64,000 nt of DNA from Mytilus galloprovincialis (Eukaryota; Mollusca; Bivalvia; Mytilida; Mytilidae), in the NCBI RefSeq assembly GCF_965363235.1, contig NC_134850.1:38994602-39058601 (forward strand), given 5' to 3'. Shown piece by piece: positions 24,401 through 36,400 of this stretch (position 1 is the stretch's first letter; every line of letters begins with the position of its first letter). A model generated the notes under the pieces. That model did not search any database. It worked only from the letters and a program-made list of their open reading frames with translations, and was not told the origin of the DNA. The position numbers and the translations under genes were made by a program.

Positions 24401-27400
24401 TCTACTTGATACAAACTAAATTATCCTTAAAAGACATAATTTACAGACACTGTGTCATATTAATGTATCTACTTGATACAAACTAAATTATCCTTAAAAG
24501 ACACAATTTGCAGACACTGTGTCCTATCAATGTATCTACTTGATACAAACTAAATTATCCTCAAAAGCCACAATTTACAGACACTGTGTCCTATCAATGT
24601 ATCTACGTGATACAGACTAAATTATCCTTAAAATACACAAATTACAGACACTGTGTCCTGTCAATGTATCTACTTGATACAAACTAAATTATCCTTAAAA
24701 GACACAATTTACAGACACTGTGTCCTATCAATGTATCTACTTGATACAAACTAAATTATCCTTAAAAGACATAATTTACAGACACTGTGTCATATCAATG
24801 TATCTACTTGATACAAACTAAATTATCCTTAAAAGACACAATTTACAGACACTGTTTCCTAACAATGTATCTACTTGATACAAACTAAATTATCCTTAAA
24901 AGACATAATTTACAGACACTGTGTCATATTAATGTATCTACTTGATACAAACTAAATTATCCTTAAAAGACACAATTTACAGACACTGTTTCCTAACAAT
25001 GTATCTACTTGATTCAAACTAAATTATCCTTAAACGACACAAGTTACAGACACTGTGTCCTATCAATGTATCTACTTGATACAAACTAAATTATCCTTAA
25101 AAGACATAATTTACAGACACTGTGTCATATCAATGTATCTGTATTATTGTCATTTTGTTTATTTTCTTTGGTTACACCTTCTGACATCAGACTCGGACTT
25201 CTCTTGAACTGAATTTTAATGTTTGTATTGTTATGCGTTTACTTTTCTACATTGGCTGAAGGTATAGGGGGAGGGTTGAGATCTCACAAACATGTTTAAC
25301 CCCGCCGCATTTTTGCGCCTGTCCAGGAGCCTCTGGCCTTTGTTAGTCTTGTATTATTTTAATTTTAGTTTTTTGTGTACAATTTGGAAATAAGTATGGC
25401 GTTCATTATCACTGAACTAGTATATATTTATTATGGGGCCAGTTGCGGGAATTTCTCGCTACATTGAAGACCTGTTGGTGACCTTCTGCTGTTGTTTTTG
25501 TCTATGGTCGGGTTTTTGTCTCTTTGGCACATTCCCCATTTCCATTCTCAATTTTATCTACTTGATACAAACTAAATTATCGTTAAAAGACACAATTTAC
25601 AGACACTGTGTCCTATCAACATATCTACTTGATACAAACTAAATTATCCTAAAGAGACATAATTTGCAGACACTATGTCCTGTCAATGTATCTACTTGAT
25701 ACAAACTAAATTATCCTAAAAAGACACAATTTACAGACACTGTGTCCTATCAATGTATCTACTTGATACAAATAAAAATATACTAATAAGACACAATTTA
25801 CAGACACCGTTTCCTATCAAAATATCTACTTGAAACAAACTTAATTATCCTAAAAAGACACAATTTACAGACACTATGTCCTAACAATGGATCTAATTGA
25901 TACAAACTAGATTATCCTAAAAAGACACAATTTACAGACACTGTGTAAATATTTGTCCTGATAGATATGCCTGAAATATTTGCCACTGGACATTAAGCAA
26001 CCAACAATCAATCAATCCTATTAAAATATCTACTTAGTACAGAGAAAATTTGTGGTCTTATAAATTATCTGAATTAATGAAATATATTGGAATACCCTTT
26101 AACAAGCATTTTAATAGTAATTTCAAACAGAAACTAGAAGATTTCTGCAAAATTAAAATTAAATATGAACTATCTAAGATAAAAGATGGAAACTGTGGTT
26201 AACTTTTTATTTATCACTAAATTAAGAATAAGTGCACACTCATTAGCAATAGAAACTGGTAGGTATGCAAGACCAACAATTGGAATACCCTTTAACAAGC
26301 ATTGTAATAGTAATTTCAAACAGAAACTAGAAGATTTCTGCAAAATTAAAATTAAATATGAACTATCTAAGATAAAAGATGGAAACTGTGGTTAACTTTT
26401 TATTTATCACTAAATTAAGAATAAGTGCACACTCATTAGCAATAGAAACTGGTAGGTATGCAAGACCAACAATTGGAATACCCTTTAACAAGCATTGTAA
26501 TAGTAATTTCAAACAGAAACTAGAAGATTTCTACAAAATTAAAATTAAATTTGAACTATCTAAGATAAAAGATGGAAACTGTGGTTAACTTTTTATTTAT
26601 CACTAAATTAAGAATAAGTGCACACTCATTAGCAATAGAAACTGGTAGGTATGCAAGACCAACAATACCCTCTAATGAGAGATTTTGTAAATTTTGCACA
26701 GGAAAAATTTAAAATGAGATTCATTTCTTGATTGAATGTCCGCAATATAACAAAAATAGGTCTAAATATAAAATTAATGATATTAATCAAATAATTTGGA
26801 TGAAATTTTTTTCAAAAATGTTAAATCCTATGTCTGAAAAAGGATAAAAATCTATTTGTATGTATATTGAAGAAGCTCTTGATTTGTGAGACCACCGTAC
26901 CGTTTCATCAGATACTAATCTTTTACAGTAGTTCGTGCATATACACATAATTTTTATATCTTATATAGGTGATTGTGTGTTTTAAGTAAATTTATGAAAA
27001 TTTGGAACAATAAATTAATGATGTATAAGTTTATGGTATCAATATCAGTTTATAATGTAATGTCTTTCCTACTGTTATGAAAGATTGTATCAGAGTTGAG
27101 CCGTCTTTCGATAATACATGCTGTTAAATTGTATATTATACACCATTGTTTGCAATACGAGCAGTCGAGCCAACTGCATAACTTGTGTCAAGTTTGACGA
27201 CTGTTTATTTTAAATAGCAACCAAAGAACAGTTATCTCTGTGAAACATAACTTGTTTGTCCCTCAATTTGAACTTAAATAATATAACTATGGCCAATAGT
27301 ATTGGAACAAGTTCTAAAAACAAACAAAAATATCATATCTTTCATAAATTACCCATTCTCATATTGAGGGACCCTACAATTTATGGCAGGATGGGGACAA

Positions 27401-30400
27401 TTGCATCTCAAACATTTGTGAATGTATCGACATTGTGGTAACATACATGCACCTATGTTATGGAACTCGTAAAACATTTCCTGTTAGTGTTAACCATATT
27501 AACCCCATAACTAGGTGCATTTGGCTGCACTGTATGAATATATAACAGCCAAAGTTCTTGGTCAACAGTAGCCCATGACATAGCTGGATTTCTAGCTTTC
27601 TTTAGACGAAACTGTTGATTATAGTCCTTCGAACCTGGCCCAATATTGAACGACTTGCACCCAACTTAACCGAATACATACATGTTAAAATATTTTGTGT
27701 ATCTTCTAAATGTACACCAACATAAATACTTATGTAAATAAAGAAAGCATCTATCCATGTGTTAATATCAGTAATCTTTTTACTTAGTTTAGTTTGGATA
27801 ATCAGCTGTCCATTTGTATCTACAGTTAGAGAATTTGATTGCTCTGTGCCTGAATTTGTATTAAAGCAATATACCTAAATCTACATATTCACCATTAATT
27901 ATTTTGTTCCGAGTTTTTGTGAAACATTTAAACATAGATTATCATTTGCACTAGTTATTGGCAAATATTAGAACTTTGTGTTATACCTGTATTCGATTGT
28001 TGCCTGAGTCAGGAGATGTAACACTAACAGTAGCTGGAGAGTGAATAAGGGCATTGACAATCTGAACAACTTCATTCCTAAGTTCTGGAGTCATCATACA
28101 TGTAGCTAAAACTTGCGTGGAAGTATGCTGTCCAACGACATTGCTAGATCTGTTTCTAAACGGTGTCGGTACGTCCCTCTGCTGTACCCTTTGTCTGCAT
28201 TTATAAGGACTTTTAGAGGGCCTTTGTGACATACGCACTGCTTTCCCCAATTCCATAAGATGTTTGGTTTTTAAAACTGAAAAATTACTAAAATAATATC
28301 AGTGAAACGACCGTTGAAAAGTTATAATATACTAGAACACACCCGCGAAATCGCGGGCATTCAGAGCGTAGTTAAAAGTATGTAAAGTGTTGTCGGAAGA
28401 ATTTTGTAAAATATTGAATGACTTGAGAATTTCAGCAAAAGTATCATAAGTCATAGGTTATTGGGGACAGGAAAATGCTTTTTTTTTTTTATCCCTCCTC
28501 CTTTATTTCCAAAATTCCCAATTTGTGGTTTTCTATCAATTTCAATATGAACGGTAGTCGGTATAGTTTCGGTTTGTGCCCTATGAACTTAAGCACACTT
28601 AACTATGGCAACAGAATACGCATGCTCGAAAATCCTTTCTGTGATTGATTGTACATAAATAAGGCCGCTAGTTTTCTGGTTTGAATTGTTTTACATTGTC
28701 AGTTCGGGGCCTTTTAAAGCTGAGTATGCCGTATGGGCTTTGCTCGTTGTTGAAGGTCGTACGGTGACCTATAGTTGTTAATTTCTGTGTCATATTGGTC
28801 TCTTGTGGAGAGTTGTCTCAACATGTCAATCATACCACATCTTCTTTTTTTTTGTAATCAATGAATTTTGTAAAAGATTTAATGACTGGAGAATTTCAGA
28901 AAAGGTATCAAAAGTTCACATGAATATTTTTAGCGCTTTTCTGTATATTATGAACATTCATTACTATATAAATATAGTGTTTTTACTTTCAATTCTAAGT
29001 TCAATTCTGAGATCCATGGTGGTCATTGATATAGTATACAGACTCTCTCTGTGACCGCCGTGGATAGTAAACTTGAAAATGATAGCAGATAGAATTCTGA
29101 AAATACACTTTATTCTTTGTATATGTATGTTCAAAGTATACAGAAAAACGCAAACCGGAAATCTAATCTGTCTTAAAATTTCATCCAATGACGGGACAAT
29201 ATCCGGATGCCTTTTTTCTCGTTTTTCTCCCTAAATAACTCAATCTGAATAATCATATGAATGGATGACAAATGCGACTATGCACTGTACCTATAGAACA
29301 CAGGGGCGTGTTGATTAATTTATTGTGGAAAGAAGAGAAGCGACACCCAAAATGAGGTCTTCTCGTTTAATAGTATAGAAGTTCAATTCTAAGATCCATG
29401 GTGGTCATTGATATAGTATACAGACTCTCTCTATTTAATAAACTCTGTGACCGCCGTGGATAGTAAACTTGAAAATGATAGCAGATAGAATTCTGAAAAT
29501 ACACTTTATTCTTTGTATATGTATGTTCAAAGTATACAGAAAAACGCAAACTGGAAGTCTAATTTGACTTAAAATTTCATCCAATGACGGGACAATATCC
29601 GGATGCCTTTTTTCTCGTTTTTCTCCCAAAATAACTCAATCTGAATAATCATATGAATGGATAACAAATGCGACTATGCACTGTACCTATAGGACACAGG
29701 GGCGTGTTGATTAATTTATTGTGGAAAGAAGAGAAGCGACACCCAAAATGAGGTCTTTTTGTTTAATAGTATAGATATACAACTCGTCTAAACATCAACC
29801 CAACAATGTTAGATCTGTAAATTTGCTTTCGCAAATTTAATATATATATATTTTATAAACTTCATACATTTATTCATTATTGGTTCCTCTTAAAATTGCT
29901 TGCTGTGTAGCAGATGAAACATTTCATATAACGATAGTTTTAAAATCGCAAACGTCCATGCGACACGTGTCTTTAAAACCATGTGCGCAGTTTTTATCTG
30001 AAATTACGGGTCTGTTAAAATTTCTATTTTTGGAAATATAATTCATGATTTCCACTGAATTAAACCAACAATTAAAAATTTACAATGAAATATTTAGAAA
30101 CTATTTACAGAAGAAACAACAAAAGATATAAAATCTTTAACACTATTTTATACTGGATCAAAACCATGTGCTTTTTCTATCTTTCAAACTTTCCGAACCT
30201 TTTCAGTAAAATAAGATTTTTTGAAAGACATCCATTTCATATATCAAATCAAAGAAATATTATTAACTTTTGAAATAAACATTAGTTAATTCATACGGAA
30301 CCCATTTTTTTGCGTCTTCCCTCTGCTTGCTTGAAAAATCTCGTGAAAGATTCAAGCGTAAGGAGACAAATGTCACTGCAAGGCAATCAGGAGTATACAT

Positions 30401-33400
30401 CAACTAGACAGTAATCCACCGACATAAAAAGCATAGAGACATACATTTTTAGTCATTTGCCTTAAACAGACCAGGCGCAAAATCTTCCCTATGTACCTTC
30501 ATTCCGAGAGTGTACTCTAAATACTTGTATATATACAAACACATATTGATTTACGCTGTTTAGATCACTCAAATAATAAATATGTTGCACAGCAGTCTCA
30601 AATAATGATCATAAAACATGCCAGAACGGGTTTTCCGTGACATGTCACAGCAAATCAAATAAAAACGTACAAAAAAAAAAATTAAACAAGAAATTTGACG
30701 GTTGAATGATATAACTTGTAATTTAAAGAATTCAAGGTTACTTTTTGTCATTTTATAGGATTATTAAGCGTTGATAGTTCGAACAGTTTTAGGAAATGTG
30801 TTTCGGTCAACGCTTTTACACCAAAATAAAATAACAAAAGAAAAAAAAAAGAAAACATGTTCTTTTTCTCGTTTTTAAGTCATATTTTTGTAATGGCATT
30901 CTGAATGAAATCGTTAGCGCAAAATATCATTATATTGTAATCAAAATTTTGAAAATTGAATCAACTTCTTATCACCTACAAACATCAATTATTCTTCACA
31001 CTTTTAAATTTGTATCATTTTGCTTTCATTTATACATGACGGCGATTAAATTCTTTTAACACAAATGTTGATTATATATTTAAAGAAACCTGTTCCTGGA
31101 GACCAGACAGTACGAGATGTTTTCCTGGTTATTGCTCTGATGAATTCAGACAGAGCTGTATTTGTGCAGCCGGATTTGAAAGTCCCGCAGAGCATTGTAC
31201 GAGAAGTAAGTCAAATAAGTTTAAAGTGATATGCAACGAGTGACTGGTGAAAAATAATGTTTATCCAATTCTTAAACCAATGCTAGAATATATCATAAAC
31301 TTAGTCTTCTGTGCACGATTTTATCATTTTTGACGTAAAAATATCGTATAATCATCATTTTTTTAATCTCTGTCTGTTATGAAGTGAAAATATGGCAGCT
31401 CATTAATTGTCGTGTTTTGAAGCCGTAGTTTACCGATTGTCACTTTATCACGACCGACACTCGGTTAACCGAGAGATTGGTCGGTTAATCTATATTGAGT
31501 ATGCGGCTATATCGGCGGTTGGTCTGTTAATCGGGTTGGCTAAAGTCTGTTCATCAGGTGCTATCGAGAAAATCATTGAAAGTTCAGCATGTTTCATTGT
31601 ATAACTTTTTAAATATATTTTTATCATAAAAATTATTTATGTCTAACAAAACAATTCAATTTACTGAATCCAGTGGTGTAATTAATATTTTTCTAGCTTG
31701 GATGTCCGTTCAGTTAAAATGAAAAGACAGGTTACTCATCATCAATAAATTAAATTTTTACACACACAAAATGTACACAAAATGACACGTTGGTTGAATT
31801 TACTTTCACGCAATATTTTGAACATCGAAAAAAGACAGGCATTATGTTTGTTAACCATATTGGTATCATTGTGTGAAAAATCTACACGAAAATCTGTATT
31901 TTGGTGACACAAATCAATCTTTATTTAAAACCTGGTCTGTTAATGGGTCGGATGTATAAAACCCGGTCTGTTAATTGGTCTGTTAAGAGTTATGAATGGC
32001 AATAAAAATAGAATTTTACTGCTATATGGGGTGTTATCGGATCAAATGGGTAGGCTCAAGACGAGCGGCTAAAATATACGGAAACAACACATGAGCAATG
32101 AAACATACAATATACGGAAACAACACATGAACAATGAACAATTTAGACAATGGAAATTGAAAATTGATAAAGGTTTCAAAAAGTGTAATATTAAAGTAAT
32201 ATTAATTTCATCCAAGAATGGTCGCATATATCATGTGGATTCTGTTTAATTGTCATGAATGACACCAATTTGTCATCTACACTGGCAACCAGTATATAAA
32301 TCAGAGATAAACGTCGTAATGAAAATAAACATCAGTAAGTGAAATATATTGGGATACTAAAATAAAAAGAATAGAGAAAGACTAATGAGTAAGATAAATA
32401 AAATGTTGAGAAAAGTGATATAACAATTTAAAGAATGCAGAAATAAACAACACCCCCAATCCGGACCCTCATGGTATATACGAGAATCTGGATGGAGACG
32501 CAGAATATAGAATAATAGATAAGGACAGTAGAGAGTGATGCATTACTAAAAAAGAGAGAAAAAATAATAATTGTTTAAGAATACAGACATGTTGTGAACT
32601 TGTCTGCTCTATGGTCGGGTTGTTGTCGCTTTGACACATTCCCCATTTCCTTTCTCAATTTTATGAAACACCCCTAGGTGTTGAAATAGTAACGAATTGC
32701 AATGTACTCATATAGGTGACACATGCTAGAAGTTTACATGCGGACAACTGCAGTTCTCCTCTGCAATTATGTATAGAAAGGAACTAAACGGAATAAAATG
32801 AATTAAAACTTAAGATAACCGAATGTAGCTGCATTCGCTCCTTTCCATTTACTTCTTTAGAATGATTTGTAAACAACATATGATTAAGTAATAGTAGAAA
32901 AGAACCAATTAGATGATGCTGACGAATTAGGGTTTAACGTCCAGTGACAAATATCATGTGCATATGAGAACGACAACACGTTATATGTACCCTGTGGTGT
33001 ATTAGAAAGATTCTTTCAGTAGGATTTGAGAACATGCTACTTTGAACAGACACAAAAATTAAGGCTGATTGAAAACGTTAATTAATAAATTCATGCATAT
33101 TCCAGCGGCCAATCCATATCACGCTATATTGAAGTGACGCACCCTTCAATAAAATGCAAAGAAAGTCAAAATTAAAATGCTCTTACTAGAAGGATACTGT
33201 TGCACCATATAGTCATTTGTTTTTCTCAAGAACACTTCATTTTTAAATTTTTCAATGGGAAAATATAAAGGTAGCAAAACTATTGTCGTGGCTAAATAAC
33301 TCTTAACTGACACAATTCCAGTTGTCATACCCATTTACAGACTTTACTAAAACGTGGTATTATTCCCGTTATATTACAATTATGAAATATTTACTAACGT

Positions 33401-36400
33401 CAATTTATTTTTTAGAACCAAAGTACTATTTTGTATCCTTTAAATGATATCTAAAATTGTTTGTTTCGCCTTTTATTAAAAAAAATTGCTATGCGTATAA
33501 GCATAAATACTTGAGCGACGCCTATTAGTTTTACTAAAAACTGCGCAGACTATGAAATGTTTTTACAGGTGGAAAATGTCCTTTGATAAAATCACTTTGT
33601 CAGACACTTTTCTTTTTTTGATTTGGTTCTTATAATATGCCAAACATCTGTATATTTAATAGAGTTTAACATTAAATTGTGCGTTTTACTTTTAACAGAC
33701 GTATAACCAACCCGATTAACACACCAATCGCCCATATATCCGCATAATCAATATAGATTAACCGACCAATATCTAGTGTCGGTCGTGTTTATAGTAAACA
33801 ATCAACAAAGAATCAAGGATATTGAGCACGTGTATAACATGTACAATCAGATAATAGTTTGTTTCAGTGACAGATCCATGCGTATTGCGATCACCGGATT
33901 TTTACGAGCAGGGTCACTCTAAGGTAACTTTGAATACGCAAAATATGTCGGCGAATTACTTCCTGGAAGCAAGCAAATAAAAAAAGTAAACTTCTTCTAA
34001 TGGTTTAAAGAATTTTTTTTAGAAAAAAAAGTATATGTACATATGTTTAATAATGACAACTATCCATTTTGATATATAAAAAAAAAACATTTGCATATTT
34101 TTTTTTTAATTTGAGGTTTCATATGACTTTAATTAATTTAAATCTTTTTTCTAAAAGTTTAATCAACTGGGTGATGTAATGCAATACAATGAAAATCTAA
34201 CTCACTGCCCCTAACTCAAATGTTATTCTAGTTATATAATTAGACATTCCGTGATCATGTTAATCAGCGTGGGAACAGATTTAAATTTTGAAAGTAGCGC
34301 TTTTTTTTATACTTGCAATAAATGGTGAAACAAGTAGAATTTGATTATCGTGCAGAGAGTCCGGTCGGAATGGGTACGTTAAATCCAATGCCTCGTGTAA
34401 AGAGAATGCAACGCTCTTTGCACGTTAAGAACCCTTGCAACAACTCTTTGAGGGGTCCATAGGTGGCCTGTTGTAAGGCCAAATTTGTGTCCCTATCCAT
34501 TATTTCCTCATTTTCCTGTGGTAGTCCAAATTCCCCAGACCCCCGGATGGCCCCTATTATTACAAGACCTACCTATTGTATTAAGTGTTCACTTTTTTTT
34601 TTTGTCATGAATATGCATGAAATATTTGCAACCAACAAGCAATCAATAATATTTCGCGTAAAGTCCTTCATAACCCTCTTCGCGGCAGTTTAATTTCCCA
34701 ATTTTTAGCTCACCTGGCCCGAAGGGCCAAGTGAGCTTTTCCCATCACTTGGCGTCCGGCGTCCGGCGTCGTCGTCGTCCGTCGTCTGTCGTCCGTCGTC
34801 GTCCGTCGTCCGTCGTCGTTAACTTTTACAAAAATCTTCTCCTCTGAAACTACTGGGCCAAATTAAACCAAACTTGGCCACAATCATCATTGGGGTATCT
34901 AGTTTAAAAAATGTGTGGCGTGACCCGGCCAACCAACCAAGATGGCCGCCATGGCTAAAAATAGAACATAGGGGTAAAATGCAGTTTTTGGCTTATAACT
35001 CAAAAACCGAAGCATTTAGAGCAAATCTGACCGGGGTAAAATTGTTTATCAGGTCAAGATCTATCTGCCCTCAAATTTTCAGATGAATCCGACAACCCGT
35101 TATTGGGTTGCTGCCCCTGAACTGGTAATTTTAGGGAATTTTTGCTGTTTTTGGCTATTATCTTGAATATTATTATAAATAGAGATAAACTGTAAACAGC
35201 AATAATGTTCAGCAAAGTAAGATTTACAAATAAGTCAACATGACCAAAATGGTCAGTTGACCCCTTTAGGAGTTATTGACCTTTATAGTCAATTTTTAAC
35301 CATTTTTCGTAAATCTTAGTAATCTTTTACAAAAATCTTCTCCTCTGAAACTACTGGGCCAAATTAATCCATACTTGGCCACAATCATCTTTGGGATATC
35401 TAGTTTAAAAAATGTGTGGCGTGACCCGGCCAACCAACCAAGATGGCCGCCATGGCTAAAAATAGAACATAGGGGTAAAATGCAGTTTTTGGCTTATAAC
35501 TCAAAAACCAAAGCATTTAGAGCAAATCTGACAGCTGTAAAAGTGTTTATCAGGTCAAGATCTACCTGTCCTGAAATTTTCAGATGAATCGGATAACCTG
35601 TTGTTGGGTTGCTGCCCCTGAATTGGTAATTTTAAGGAAATTTTGCTGTTTTTGGTTATTATCTTGAATATTATTATAGATAGAGATAAACGGTAAACAG
35701 CATTAATGTTCAGCAAAGTAAGATTTACAAATAAGTCAGCATGACCAAAATGGTCAGTTGACCCCTGAAGGAGTTATTGCCCTTTATAGTCAATTTTTAA
35801 CCATTTTTTCGTAAATCTTAGTAATCTTTTACAAAAATCTTCTTCTCTGAAACTACTGGGCCAAATTAAACTAAGCTTTGCCACAATCATCATTGGGGTA
35901 ATTTGTTTAAAAAATGTGTGGCGTGACCTGGCCAATCAACCAAAATGGCTGCCACGGCTAATAATAGAACATAGGGGTAAAATGCAGTTTTTGGCTTATA
36001 ACTCAAAAACCGAAGCATTAAGAGAAAATCTGACAGGGTTTAATTGTTTATCAGGTCAAGATCTATCTGCCCTGATGTTTTCACATGGATCGGACAACCC
36101 GTTGTTAGGTTACTGTCCTTAATTGGTAATTTTAAGGAAATTTTGCCGTTTTTTGTTATTATCTTGAATATTATTATAGATAGAGATAAACTGTATACAG
36201 CAATAACGTTCAGCAAAATAAGATCTACAAATAAGTTTACATGACCAAAATAGTCAATTGACCCCTTAAGGAGTTATTGCCCTTTATAGTTAATTTTTAA
36301 CATTTTTCATAAATTTTTGTAAATTTGTAGAAAATATTTTCCACTGTAATTACTGGGCCAAGTTCATTATAGACAAGAGATATTTGTAGCAACAAGAATG

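Noticed and set aside
22727..25642. Regular direct repeats that superficially resemble a CRISPR array, with ORFs inside
   Set aside because: The whole 67-bp unit is repeated with no unique spacers, and the context is a eukaryotic intron. ORFs are periodic shadows.
34874..36244. Three similar 66-70 residue ORFs ('VWRDPANQPRWPPWLKIEH')
   Set aside because: Each lies at the same place in a 500-bp element unit and is broken in other copies; non-coding repeat.
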